Below are positions 34,835 through 44,555 of a stretch of 64,000 nt of DNA, piece after piece. The translations under genes and the position numbers were made by a program. Where the stretch lies: the NCBI RefSeq assembly GCF_039529295.1, contig NZ_BAAAMN010000010.1:1-64000 (forward strand), written 5' to 3'. The stretch comes from Yaniella flava (GTDB lineage: Bacteria > Actinomycetota > Actinomycetes > Actinomycetales > Micrococcaceae). Every line of letters begins with the position of its first letter. Position 1 is the stretch's first letter. The notes under the pieces were generated by a model, which did not search any database, was not told the DNA's origin, and saw only the letters and a program-made list of their open reading frames with translations.

Positions 34835-36215
34835 ATGTCTGGACAAAATATCGGCTTAGGATCTTGGCCGGCACGTCGCGCACGACTCACCCCTCACAGC
34901 GTCGCCCTACGTTACGGTGAACGCGAAGACACCTACCGCGAACTGGCAGAGCGGGTTGAGGCACTCGCGGCGGGGTTCCGCAACGCTGGCATTTCCCGAG
35001 GCGACAGGGTGGCGTATTTCGGAGCCAATCACCCTGATCTTCTCACCACACTTTTTGCAGCTGCGCGCATCGGCGCGATCACTGTATTACTCAACGCTAG
35101 GCTGAGCCCAGCGGAGATCAGTTTTATGCTTGCCGACTCGGACACAGCACTGCTGATCCACGGCTCCGAGGTGAGCGATACCGTGGAACACCTCAGGCAC
35201 GACCGGCCAGCCCAAAGGTGCCGTGCTGACTCATGGCAACCTATTTTTTAACGATGTGAATGTATTGATCGAAACCGATCTGACCAGTCACGAAGTCTGC
35301 TTAGCCGTGGCTCCGCTATTTCACATCGCGGGCCTGAATGGTCTCGTACTCCCGGTCATATTGAAGGGTGGCACAATCGAGATTCTGCCGTCGTTTATCC
35401 CTCAGACCGTGTTAGAAACGATTCGCCGTCGTCAGGTGACATGTATGTTCGGAGTTCCAGCAATGTTAGACGCTCTGAGTGCAGAACCTGCCTTCTCACA
35501 AGAAACGTTGGCGTCTCTGAACACCGTGATCGTCGGTGGCGCACCTGTACCCCAACGAACACTTCGACGCTGGTCCGAGCATGACGTCGACGTACAGCAA
35601 GGGTACGGTCTGACGGAAACCTCACCGGCAGTGCTCAAGTTGGCCGCGGAAGACGCTCGCGACAATATTGGTTCGGCCGGCAAACCACAATTCTTTGTAG
35701 ACGTTCGTCTCGACGACCCGAACGGCAAGGAGTCAAACAAGACGAGCGTAGGAGAGATTCTGACTCGCGGGCCGAACGTGTTTCGCGAGTACTGGAATCG
35801 GCCGGATGCCACGCGGTCGGCATTTCATGAGGACTGGTTCCGCACCGGAGATATCGCCACCGTCGATGCGCACGGGTTCTATAGGCTGAAAGACCGGTCC
35901 AAAGACATGTATATCTCTGGCGGGGAGAATATTTATCCGGCAGAGATCGAAGCGCTACTTATGGATATCGAAGGGGTGGCAGAAGCCGCTGTTGTGGGGA
36001 TTGACGACCCCAAATGGGGCGAGGTAGGCCGAGCGTTCATCGTGACGGACGGCGTCACCCAATGGACAGAGGCCACGTTACTCGATGCTCTACAGGATCG
36101 ATTGGCGCGCTACAAGCAACCAAAATCCATCGTGTTTGTAGATGAACTCCCGAGAACTTCCACCGGAAAGCTACGCAAAAACACACTGCGAGAACAAGCC
36201 CAGGAGAGCGAATAA
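34835..36215 (+). pseudogene. Acyl-CoA synthetase (AMP-binding) with internal deletion
   Basis: ATG 34835 follows AAAGGA. The N-terminal part reads to LLIHGSEVSDTVEHL and then, in another frame, resumes at SGTTGQPKGAVLTHGN (the ATP-binding P-loop motif, from about 35190) and runs normally to the C-terminal catalytic Lys region RTSTGKLRKNTL. Compared with the intact paralogue at 48225-49784, about 58 codons are missing between these points and the frame changes, so the gene is dead. The motif YGLTETSPAV and the linker DMYISGGENIYP are intact in the second part. It was the first gene of a MarR-controlled pair. Confidence 0.82.
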
Positions 36216-37397
36216 TGTCCACGACGTACCAACCCCTTGCAGCGGACTTTTTGCAAACCCATTCCTATCTCACCGAGCAGGAGAAGGAGACGCTGGCCAA
36301 CTTACGGGCGCTCCTTGAGGAACATGCCGCACCATACGTGAACTCGTGGTGGCAGTCCACTGAGTTCCCACAGGAGCTGTTGAAGACCTTCGCTTCTGGA
36401 GGCTGGTTCCATCACGCTTACGAACAGACACGCCCTTTCGAGAATTCCGCACTCTTCCGTGGCATGATCGCTCTTGAAATCGCACGAGTAGACGCTTCAC
36501 TTGCGACCTTTTTCGGAGTGCACACCGGATTAGCTATGGGTTCGATCATGCTGTGCGGCTCCGATACGCAGCGCGAGGAGTTCATCCCGAAGATGGCTAC
36601 CGGTGAACTGATCGGATGTTTCGCACTGACCGAACCAGATCATGGCTCGGATGTGGCACGCGGGTTAGAGACTACGGCACGCAAAAATGGGGACCATTGG
36701 GTTCTCAACGGCTCGAAACGATGGATTGGGAATGCCACCATCGCAGATCTAGCAATTATCTGGGCCAAGACCGAGGATACCGGCGAAGTCAAAGGGTTTA
36801 TCGTCGACCCAAATAGCGACGGGTTTAGGGCTACCAAGATTGAAAATAAGTACGCACTGCGCATAGTACAAAACGCTGACATTACCCTCGACAACGTCAT
36901 CGTGCCCGAATCAAGGCGATTGCAGAAGGCCGATAGCTTCCAAGATACCGCCAAGGTGTTGAAACTGACGCGGTTAGAAGTCGCGTTCACGGCCTTGGGC
37001 AATGCGATTGGTGCGTACGAAAAGGCAGTGGCCTATACAAAGCAGCGCGAGCAGTCCGGACGCATCCTGCACTCTTACCAACTGGTCCAAGATCTTTTGG
37101 CAAAGTGTCTCGCCAACATCACCAGTTCATGGTCGCTGGCCATGGAAGTTGCACACATGAAAGATCAAAACCGACAGGATGATGAACACTCCGCCATGGC
37201 CAAGCTGGTGGTCGCCAATCAAACGTGAAGTCGTGTCCTGGTGCCGCGAGCTGCTAGGAGGCAACGGCATCGTACTTGACGAAGGCGTGATGCGACACTT
37301 TACCGACGCTGAAGCACTGTACTCTTTTGAGGGCACGCGCGAGATGAACTCGTTGATTGTGGGACGGTCCATCACTGGCAAACAGGCGTTCGTCTAA
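36215..37397 (+). pseudogene. Acyl-CoA dehydrogenase with late frameshift
   Basis: Starts at ATG 36215 overlapping the ligase stop. The frame encodes a normal acyl-CoA dehydrogenase: CFALTEPDHGSDVARGLETTA and WVLNGSKRWIGNATIADLAIIW in the FAD-binding middle domain, then helical C-domain to MAKLVVANQT, where it stops at 37226-37228. The correct C-terminus (REVVSWCRELLGGNGIVLDE, SLIVGRSITGKQAFV) continues in another frame to 37397. One extra A in the AAA at 37219-37221 would explain the shift. Intact paralogue: 44556-45734. A sequencing error is possible for this lesion alone, but its operon partner is also broken. Confidence 0.8.
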
Positions 37398-37470
37398 TAC
37401 TTCGGCCGGGCGGACCATCAACGCTCATCGCGCCAATGGTTCGCCCGGCAAAGACAGAAGCCCTCAGTCA

Positions 37471-38451
37471 CTACTCAGAGAGAAACAGATCTTCCTCGGT
37501 AGGAGCATTTTCGATGAAATCGTAGCGATCTGCGAGGTTGGTCATTTCCATGAGCGCTTCACGATCCACTTCGCCATCCAAGCGTTCCATCACGAGCGAT
37601 TCAGCGTCTTCTTCAGAGATTTCTAGGAACTCCACAAGCAGTTCGCGTGAGCCTTCCTGATCTTCTTCAGCTGCAGCGAGTGCCTCTGTCATGGCTTCAC
37701 CGAATTCTGCCGCCATCTCTGGATCATCGGCGGCGAGTTCCCCCGAAGTAAAGGTCACCATGGTGGACATGCCAGGATCGGTCTCTTGGAAGGAATAGCC
37801 GATGAGTTCGTTGGCGTCATCGGCAAGCAGGCCAGAGAGGAATGGCTCCGGAATCCAGACGGCATCGGTGTTGCCGCGTTCCAACTGTGCTGGCATGTCA
37901 GGGAAGCCGATTTCTGAGAAGTTCAGTGCCTGCGGGTCTGCCCCGTCTTGTTCTGCAAGATTCATCACGGTGAGATCACCCAGTGTGTTGAGTGCATTGA
38001 CCGCGGTAGTTTTGCCTTCGAGGTCTGCCCAGGTGTCAATATCGGAGTCTGCTCGCGTCACTACACCAGCAACATCTTCGCCTTCTTCAAGCGAGTTTGA
38101 GTACCCTGCGACGATTTTCATGTCCAGGCCCTGGTCTACAGCAGTCACCACGGACAGTGGGTTCCCGACGCCAAAGTCCATCTGGCCGGCGGACACCGCG
38201 GGCAGCATGGCCGCGCCAGCACTGGAGACTTCATAGGTCACATCGAAACCGTGTTCTTCAAAAATGCCGTGCTCGATACCGTATGCGACGCCGACGCTTG
38301 GAGCGATGGACAGCACGCCGATCGTGACTTCGCGCAGCTCCTCCGAGTCTCCACCGGCAGCTTCTTCTCCACCACCGCCACCACCGCAGGCAGTGAGCAA
38401 TAGCGCCGAGGCAGCGAGCGTCGCAAAACCGAATGATACTTTCTTGTTCAT
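37471..38451 (-). CDS. ABC transporter substrate-binding lipoprotein (NMT1/TauA-like), orphan
   Basis: The 326-residue protein has a lipoprotein signal with lipobox LLTAC followed by a Gly-rich linker, then an NMT1/SsuA-like periplasmic-binding fold: TIGVLSIAPSVGVAYGIEHGIFEEHGFDV near residues 43-70 and DFGVGNPLSVVTA. It is a paralogue of the binding protein at 60932-61930 (shared GIFEEHG-DV, LEG-T/RVAVN-LN). No permease or ATPase gene is adjacent, so it may serve the transporter encoded at 62032-64000. Such proteins bind sulfonates, thiamine precursors or aromatic acids. Confidence 0.88.
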   Translation of the reverse strand: MNKKVSFGFATLAASALLLTACGGGGGGEEAAGGDSEELREVTIGVLSIAPSVGVAYGIEHGIFEEHGFDVTYEVSSAGAAMLPAVSAGQMDFGVGNPLSVVTAVDQGLDMKIVAGYSNSLEEGEDVAGVVTRADSDIDTWADLEGKTTAVNALNTLGDLTVMNLAEQDGADPQALNFSEIGFPDMPAQLERGNTDAVWIPEPFLSGLLADDANELIGYSFQETDPGMSTMVTFTSGELAADDPEMAAEFGEAMTEALAAAEEDQEGSRELLVEFLEISEEDAESLVMERLDGEVDREALMEMTNLADRYDFIENAPTEEDLFLSE

Positions 38452-38750
38452 GTTGTTCTCCCTGTGAAAGTGATTTGATCGAGATATTCATCAATTGAAT
38501 TACACAATAGACTAGATGTGGCAACGATGGAAGAGTTTTGTCGATTGAATTGTTACGCATGTCACAACTTTCAGGCTTCAATTGCGAGCAAGACAAGCCA
38601 GCCACCAAAAACACCCGTCAGCCAGCTGCCGTTACAGATATAAGTAAAATTTGTGGAATACATCAAAAAGTTAAGGTTTTCTCATGTCTGTGAGCCATGT
38701 CATGATGACATGCATTGTTCAAACGCCACTGCGATGTAAGGAGATACGCG
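38452..38750. other. Divergent spacer with AT-rich inverted repeat
   Basis: This 299-base region separates the orphan binding-protein gene from the TctC-like gene. It contains ATTCA-TCAAT-TGAAT (38486-38500) and further ATTGAATT copies (e.g. near 38535), possible regulator sites. No gene is seen. Confidence 0.35.
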
Positions 38751-39746
38751 ATGAAACGCGGAACCGGCCTGACCACCCTCGCTAGCGTAACCATGCTCAT
38801 GTCGACCGGATGCGGTCCCAACGCTGGGCAGCAAGTGTCGGCCGAAGATTATCCAGAGCAAAACATCGAGATGGTTGTCGGCTTCGGCGCCGGAGGACAC
38901 AACGACTCAGTAGCACGGAAATTCGCCGAAGGGCTTTCCGAAGAGCTAGGAGAACGTGTCTTGGTGGTAAACCGGGAGGGTGGTGGCGGGGCCATCGCCG
39001 CAACTGAAGCCGCCCACGCTGCCCCAACCGGTTATGAAGTGCTGTTTGCACCGACTGGAGCCTTCACAGCCACCATGCTGCAGCAAGATGTCGCCTACGA
39101 GATCGACCATTTCCGATCGATCACTCCCCTGGCGGAGAACACGTTCGTTATCGCCGTGCCCGCAAATTCGCCGTTTGAAACTTTTGAAGATCTCATTGAA
39201 GCTGACGGTCGCGTCGTTTTCTCTGCTTTCGGGGAGGGCCATCAGACCCACGTTGTCGGCGAAGGCATCGGGCGCGAATACGACCTCGACGCTGAAGTCG
39301 TAGCCTACCCAGGCAGCCCTCCCGCACTGCAGTCGGTCGTCAATGGTGAGGTTGATTTCGGTGTGCAGGATGTCACGAGCGCGATGCCAAGGATTGAATC
39401 GGGTGAGCTGCGAGCTCTGGCCGTGACCACTGACTACGTTCCAGACGCATTTGAAGAGCTGTCCCCCGGAGTCCCTTCGATAGCGGATTATGACCTCGAG
39501 CGATACATGACCGCCGGATCGCAAGGACTCGTTGTTCCGTCAGATGTTCCCGAGGAAATCGTCAGCAAGTTGGAAGACGCCTCCGAGAAAGTCATTGAGT
39601 CCGAAGAATACGTCGAGTTCATCGAAAATTCGGGCAGCGTCATACCCGATGTGGGCGGCGAAGAATGGTTCGGCCGCTACGTGCCCGGTGAACATGAGCG
39701 TTTCCGCACCCTGTACGACGAACTCGGGATCCCCTACGAATCATGA
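38751..39746 (+). CDS. Tripartite tricarboxylate transporter binding protein (TctC-like)
   Basis: ATG 38751 follows AAGGAGATACGCG; the longer frame from 38715 lacks such a site. The 331-residue lipoprotein (lipobox MSTGC) has the Bug/TctC fold: YPEQNIEMVVGFGAGGHNDSVARKFAEGL at residues ~33-62, and LVVNREGGGGAIAATEAAHAAPTGYEVLF. Bug proteins bind carboxylates such as citrate or aromatic acids like terephthalate. It feeds the TctB/TctA membrane proteins encoded directly downstream (ATGA overlap). The system is probably not functional as sequenced because tctA is frameshifted. Confidence 0.9.
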   Translation: MKRGTGLTTLASVTMLMSTGCGPNAGQQVSAEDYPEQNIEMVVGFGAGGHNDSVARKFAEGLSEELGERVLVVNREGGGGAIAATEAAHAAPTGYEVLFAPTGAFTATMLQQDVAYEIDHFRSITPLAENTFVIAVPANSPFETFEDLIEADGRVVFSAFGEGHQTHVVGEGIGREYDLDAEVVAYPGSPPALQSVVNGEVDFGVQDVTSAMPRIESGELRALAVTTDYVPDAFEELSPGVPSIADYDLERYMTAGSQGLVVPSDVPEEIVSKLEDASEKVIESEEYVEFIENSGSVIPDVGGEEWFGRYVPGEHERFRTLYDELGIPYES

Positions 39747-40291
39747 CGCCAAACATCAGAAAGCCAGACATGTCGAAAAACGCCGCTGAGCAAAAGCTAC
39801 CCCAGCATGATGATGAGCTCGACGACTACGATCTCGAGAATTACGAGGGCTCACCGCCGCGCGACGAGCCGGGCATCATCGATTGGTATTCCCCAGTGGT
39901 GATGTTCATACTCGGTGTTATCGTGCTGCTCGCCGCGCTCGACCTGGGTATTGGTACGCTACAGGACCCTGGGACTGGGCTGTGGCCCGCGCTGAACGCA
40001 GTTTTACTGATCGCGATGGCACCATTGGGGCTATTTGCCCGACACAAGTTCGAGCCTCCCACACAACAGGGACTGCTGCGTGTACTCGGCGTGGCGGCCC
40101 CCATGTTGATTTTCGTCCCCCTCTACAACTGGGCTGGCCTTATCGGAGCGGGGGCCGTCGCATTGATCATCATCACCCGGTTCGTCGGAGGGATGCGCTG
40201 GCTTCCTGCCTTCGTGACCTCGGTGATGACCCCCGTGATCGTATACGTGGTTTTCGCCATCCTGTTGGGCGTAAACCTGCGACCCTTCTGA
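39743..40291 (+). CDS. Tripartite tricarboxylate transporter small membrane subunit (TctB-like)
   Basis: ATG 39743 overlaps the TctC stop; ATG 39770 is another candidate. The 182-residue protein has an acidic cytoplasmic N-terminus (DDELDDYDLENYEG) and four predicted TM helices (about 55-75, 85-102, 115-150 and 155-178), the normal TctB layout. It assembles with TctA as the small membrane subunit of a secondary, ion-driven importer. TctB is poorly conserved in sequence; identification rests on topology and position between TctC and TctA. Confidence 0.85.
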   Translation: MTPNIRKPDMSKNAAEQKLPQHDDELDDYDLENYEGSPPRDEPGIIDWYSPVVMFILGVIVLLAALDLGIGTLQDPGTGLWPALNAVLLIAMAPLGLFARHKFEPPTQQGLLRVLGVAAPMLIFVPLYNWAGLIGAGAVALIIITRFVGGMRWLPAFVTSVMTPVIVYVVFAILLGVNLRPF

Positions 40292-40327
40292 CCTCCGCCC
40301 GCTCGCACCGACTGAAAGTTCTGCATC

Positions 40328-41882
40328 ATGAATGAAATCCTCAACGGTTTAGGCTACGGCTTTTTCGTGGCGTTCCAGTGGGAGAACCTGCTGTTCGTCC
40401 TGATCGGCGTAACCGTCGGGACCGTCATCGGACTGATTCCCGGTCTCGGCCCGGTGGCAACAATCGCTCTGCTGCTGCCCCTGACCTACACTCTTGAACC
40501 GGCCAGCGCCATCGTGATGTTGGCCGGCATCTATTACGGGTCAATGTACGGCGGTCGAATACCAGCCATTCTCCTGCGCATGCCCGGAGACGCATCAGCG
40601 GTGATCACCACCTTCGACGGGCACCCGCTCGCCCAGCAAGGCAGAGCCGGGCCAGCATTAGGCATCACTGCGATCGGGTCGTTTCTCGGTGGTACCGTCG
40701 CCATCATCGGCCTCACATTGCTCGCTCCAACTTTGGCCAATGTAGCCGGTGATATCTCCTCACCGGACATGTTTGTTCTTGCCGGGCTGGGCTTGCTGAT
40801 GATCGCATTCATTGGAACCGGTTCCCGACCGAAAGCCCTCATCGCTGCAGCGCTGGGAATCCTCATCTCCATCGTTGGCCTTGACCCCACTACCGCGGAA
40901 CAACGTCTTACCTTCGGTTCCTTTGAGCTCACTGCCGGGATCCACATCGTGGCGGTTGCCGTCGGTGTCTTCGGCATCGGAGAAATCATGTTTAACGCTC
41001 AGCAGGGTTTCTATGGCGGGTTAGCCAAGACGACCATCGATAGGGTGCTGCCTACAAAAACAGACTGGATCCGCAGTCGTTTTGCCATTGCCCGTGCTTC
41101 CATTATTGGCTTCTTCGTCGGTATCATTCCTGGCGGCGGTGGCACGATCTCCTCGGTGTTGGCTTATGGAGCCGAGCGAAGGTTCTCCAAACAACCAGAG
41201 AAATTCGGCAAAGGTGCTATCGATGGGCTGGCTGCCACAGAGACCGCAGACAATGCGTCCTCGAACTCCGCGTTCATTCCCCTGCTAACCCTCGGTGTTC
41301 CGCCCAACCCGGTACTGGCGTTGATTTTCGGCGCCTTGCTCTTGCACAACATTACCCCCGGGCCCGGATTAGTTAACGATCATCCCGATGTCTTCTGGGG
41401 GCGTAATCGCTTCGATGTATGTCGGAAACGTCGTGCTACTGCTCCTGAACCTTCCGTTGATCGCCCTGTTCGTGAAGATGCTGAAGATCCCGGGCAAGGT
41501 CATGGCACCAATCATTCTCATGGTCGCAGTTGCCGGAGTCTATTCGGTGCGGAACTCAATGTTCGACGTGCTGCTAGCGATTATTTTCGGGGTCGTCGGA
41601 TACTTTTTACGAGTGTTCAACTTCGATCTCGGGCCGTTCATCCTTGGATTCATCCTCGGACCCATTTTGGAAGAACACTTCCGCCGCACCATGATACTGT
41701 CCGATGGATCGTTCATGATTTTCTTGCAGCGCCCCATCCCCCTCATCATCATGTCCTTGCTGATCATCGCGGTCGTCTGGTTCGCCTACGATTCCCGCCG
41801 CCGAAAGAAGCGCATGCTACCCACCATGGATCAGTATCAAGAGGCTGAGCGCACAATAGGCTCAACCGACCGGAAACACTGA
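40328..41882 (+). pseudogene. Tripartite tricarboxylate transporter large subunit (TctA-like), frameshifted
   Basis: The N-terminal 357 residues are typical TctA: GVTVGTVIGLIPGLGP, YYGSMYGGRIPAILLRMPGD and FFVGIIPGGGGTISSVLAYGAER. At HPDVFWG the frame is lost in a run of five G (41397-41401); the other frame continues correctly as GVIASMYVGNVVLLLLNLPL through the remaining TM helices to 41882. Removing one G restores a protein of about 517 residues. The homopolymer makes a sequencing error a real alternative to mutation. It is the last gene of the tctC-tctB-tctA operon. Confidence 0.85.
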
Positions 41883-42785
41883 TCAGTTATGCATTTCGAG
41901 GTGTTGTCGCAAAAATTCGATGGCTGTTTCGACCTTTGCGCTACGGGTCCGGTCAGGCTGTTCAACTGCCACGATGGCGTTATGCGGCGTCGTATCGGCA
42001 ACAGGAATGTAGCGCACTTCGCGACCATCGTAAGCGACATAGGAGGACGGAATCAGGTTGAAATAGGACCACCCCAAACCATGAGCCACCATAGAACGGA
42101 CGGTCTCGTAGTTCGAGCTCGGCCACTGAATCTTCGGCGTCAAACCAACTCCGGCGATGGCTTCGGTGATCCGCTGCATCGAAGGTGGGATGTCCACGGG
42201 GATCAGCGGCTCATCAATAAGGTCAGCAAGATAGATCGACGACCGGTCCGCGAGGGGATGGTTCGCAGCAACCACGACATAGGGGTGGATTTCGTGCACC
42301 GTTGTGGTGGTGACCCCGGGGTGGGTTTGGCGTTGATACAGCAGACCGAGATCCGCATTGCCTCGACGAATGAAATCGTATAGCTCGGCTGGTCGCGATT
42401 CGGCAACTTCGATCGTCACCTGCGGGTGGTGTTTATGAAAGTGGGTGATCAAGGGCGGAACTACGTGCGGGGAGATCGACGCTGTAACTTCGAGACGCAA
42501 CGTGCCTCGCATGCGCGACTGATCATCCTGCACAACCGCTGCGGCATCATTTACCGCGGCTATAACGCGCCTCGCGTATGGAATGAGCGAGTCACCAGCC
42601 GGCGTCGTCGTGGCTCGACGCGCTGGGGAGCGGCTTAGCAACTGGGCGTTGAGGCTCCCCTCTAACTGCTGCACCGCCATAGAGACGGCGGCTTGGCTTA
42701 TGTGCAAGGCCCGCGAGGAGGCACTGATCGAGCCGTAGTCAACGACGGCGAGAAAGTACTCCAATTGGCGCACGGTGATATCAGA
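41883..42785 (-). CDS. LysR-family transcriptional regulator
   Basis: The proposed start is TTG 42785, with GGAG 8 bases upstream, placing the helix-turn-helix (VRQLEYFLAVVDYGSISASSRALHISQAAVSMAVQQLEGSL) at residues ~5-46; TTG 42830 would add 15 residues. The C-terminal effector domain follows (~90-295). It is convergent with tctA (adjacent stops) and divergent from the MBL-fold gene. An inverted repeat in the divergent spacer is its likely site. It may control the tct operon or the hydrolase; the effector is unknown. Confidence 0.9.
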   Translation of the reverse strand, partial: SDITVRQLEYFLAVVDYGSISASSRALHISQAAVSMAVQQLEGSLNAQLLSRSPARRATTTPAGDSLIPYARRVIAAVNDAAAVVQDDQSRMRGTLRLEVTASISPHVVPPLITHFHKHHPQVTIEVAESRPAELYDFIRRGNADLGLLYQRQTHPGVTTTTVHEIHPYVVVAANHPLADRSSIYLADLIDEPLIPVDIPPSMQRITEAIAGVGLTPKIQWPSSNYETVRSMVAHGLGWSYFNLIPSSYVAYDGREVRYIPVADTTPHNAIVAVEQPDRTRSAKVETAIEFLRQHLEMHN

Positions 42786-42876
42786 CAATGTCGAAACTCC
42801 AGTGTGTGTGCAGCTAGTCGGTTGGCTCAACGAACGTGCTAGCTGCCATGACGATATTCAATTTTCACTATGGACA

Positions 42877-42896
42877 TTCTTGGGCACACTCAAGAA
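42877..42896. promoter_or_regulatory. Inverted repeat, candidate LysR site
   Basis: TTCTTG-N8-CAAGAA, perfect 6-bp arms, in the spacer between the LysR gene and the MBL-fold gene, 34 bases before the latter's start. Confidence 0.5.
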
Positions 42897-42930
42897 GAAC
42901 TCAATCTACAACGGTAAGGAGCCAAATTAA

Positions 42931-43953
42931 ATGGACTTCACACAAGGCGAGCATCATCACGTGGTCACCCTTGGCACCGCAGGCGGGCCTCGGTTCTGGC
43001 GCGATTCTTCGAGAAAAGGCATCGCTACGGCGATAGTTGTCGAGGACGGTTTCTACCTGGTCGACTGCGGTCATGGTGTTGGCCGACAGCTGGAGCAGGC
43101 AGGGCTGCCGCTCAGCGCGCTGAAGGGCGTCTTCATCACCCACCTTCATTCGGACCACACGGTGGATCTGAATACTGTGGGCCTGTTCGGACTATATGAG
43201 TTGCAGGACCGTCTCGATCATCCGGTCCCCATCTTCGGACCTGGTGACCGTGGCGTGTTGCCGGCGGTCTCACCGCGAGCGAAAACATCTCCGCAACCAA
43301 TCGCGCCTGAAAACCCGACGCCTGGTACACGCAGTATGTTCAATCAGTTGATGAGCGCCTACGCCACAAACTTGAACGATCGCATCATCGATTCACTGCG
43401 ACCCTCGCCGTTAGATCTGTTCAATGCCCAAGACATCGACATTCCGGCCGAAGTGGGCTTCCACGCCAACGATCAGCCGGTGCCGCAGATGGCCCCGTTC
43501 GAAGTTTTCCGCGACGAGCACGTCGTCGTGACTGCCACGCTCGTGGAGCATCCACCGATTGCTCCCGCCTTCGCCTTCCGGTTTGACACAGCGCAGGGGT
43601 CAGTGGCGATATCAGGAGACACTACCTATACGCCTAACATGGTCACGCTGTCTCAGGGGGCGGGCCTGGTGCTGCACGAAGCCATCAACTTCGATTTCAT
43701 TGAGCAGATGTATGCAGGCAAGCATGACGAGACCTCGCGCGCTTCTGTAGATCATCACTATAAGTCTCACACCTCGGTGCAGGACGCTGTCAGAGTTGCT
43801 CGTGAAGCCGGCGCGCACCGACTTGCGTTGCACCATCTGGTGCCCGAGTTTGATTCACCCGAACAGTGGACACGGTTCGCGGTCGACTACTCGGGTGAGT
43901 TCTTGATCCCGGACGACTTGGACGTCATTGGGTTCTCAGTGCCCGATGCCTGA
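42931..43953 (+). CDS. MBL-fold metallo-hydrolase (RNase Z/ElaC-like subgroup)
   Basis: ATG 42931 with AAGGAG upstream. The 340-residue protein begins with the MBL strand VTLGTAGGPRF, has the metal motif THLHSDHTVD (~69-78), a later Asp in ISGDTTYTPN and His in RLALHHLVPEF (~300-310), so both metal sites appear complete. It resembles ribonuclease Z/arylsulfatase-type hydrolases, but catabolic lactonases in aromatic gene clusters share this fold. Divergent LysR regulation and closeness to aromatic catabolic genes favour a small-molecule hydrolase. Substrate not known. Confidence 0.85.
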   Translation: MDFTQGEHHHVVTLGTAGGPRFWRDSSRKGIATAIVVEDGFYLVDCGHGVGRQLEQAGLPLSALKGVFITHLHSDHTVDLNTVGLFGLYELQDRLDHPVPIFGPGDRGVLPAVSPRAKTSPQPIAPENPTPGTRSMFNQLMSAYATNLNDRIIDSLRPSPLDLFNAQDIDIPAEVGFHANDQPVPQMAPFEVFRDEHVVVTATLVEHPPIAPAFAFRFDTAQGSVAISGDTTYTPNMVTLSQGAGLVLHEAINFDFIEQMYAGKHDETSRASVDHHYKSHTSVQDAVRVAREAGAHRLALHHLVPEFDSPEQWTRFAVDYSGEFLIPDDLDVIGFSVPDA

Positions 43954-43988
43954 CGAGAGTGACGAGCGGCGGCTAGGCAAATTCAATA

Positions 43989-44005
43989 NNNNNNNNNNNN
44001 NNNNN
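43989..44005. other. Assembly gap (17 N)
   Basis: A short run of N shows a scaffold join or masked bases between the MBL-fold gene and the MaoC gene. The true distance between these genes is unknown. Confidence 0.95.
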
Positions 44006-44052
44006 ACGTTGTTGTACGTTCCACGGGCCTCGTTGCACACTGCTCCGTGTTG

Positions 44053-44523
44053 TTATGCGTAGAAGCGCGAGAGGAAGGTCGCCACAACTGCTGGGCGCTC
44101 TTCTCCTTCGATCTCAATGGTGCCGTTGGTGACCAGGTGCAGGCCGTTGCCCTTGACTTCTTGGACATCCGCGACTTCAGCTTTCATGCGAATGCGTGCA
44201 CCGGCTTTGACCGGGTTGGTGAAGCGCACTTTGTCCAGGCCGTAGTTGACCTTGGTTGAGACGCCGGTGACGTCGAAGAGTTCGGACCAGAATGGAATGA
44301 TCAACGACAGGGTCAGGAAGCCGTGTGCGATCGGTGCACCGAATGGGCCTTCTTTGGCGCGTTCGACGTCGGTGTGGATCCACTGGTGGTCGCTGGTGGC
44401 ATCAGCAAACGTGTTGATCATTTCTTGGGTGACGGTCGTCCATTCGGTGACCCCCAGGTCGGTGCCGGCAAGGTTGGCTACCTCGTCAAATGCAACAACG
44501 GTACGTGCGGTAGGTTCAGTCAT
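44053..44523 (-). CDS. MaoC-like enoyl-CoA hydratase
   Basis: The 156-residue hot-dog-fold protein has the R-hydratase active-site motif FADATSDHQWIHTDVERAKEGPFGAPIAHGFLTLSL (Asp and His within residues ~40-75). It would hydrate an enoyl-CoA to a 3-hydroxyacyl-CoA. It is the last gene of a minus-strand set (SDR, amidohydrolase, acyl-CoA dehydrogenase, MaoC) and lies 32 bases after the dehydrogenase. In a phenylpropanoid route it would hydrate a cinnamoyl-CoA; that substrate is inferred from the cluster. Confidence 0.9.
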   Translation of the reverse strand: MTEPTARTVVAFDEVANLAGTDLGVTEWTTVTQEMINTFADATSDHQWIHTDVERAKEGPFGAPIAHGFLTLSLIIPFWSELFDVTGVSTKVNYGLDKVRFTNPVKAGARIRMKAEVADVQEVKGNGLHLVTNGTIEIEGEERPAVVATFLSRFYA

Positions 44524-44555
44524 GGTAATCAGAAGTTCCTTTGCTGTATTTCAGG

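Noticed and set aside
43954..44052. A gene across the N gap
   Set aside because: Flanking sequence shows no open frame entering the gap with coding character.
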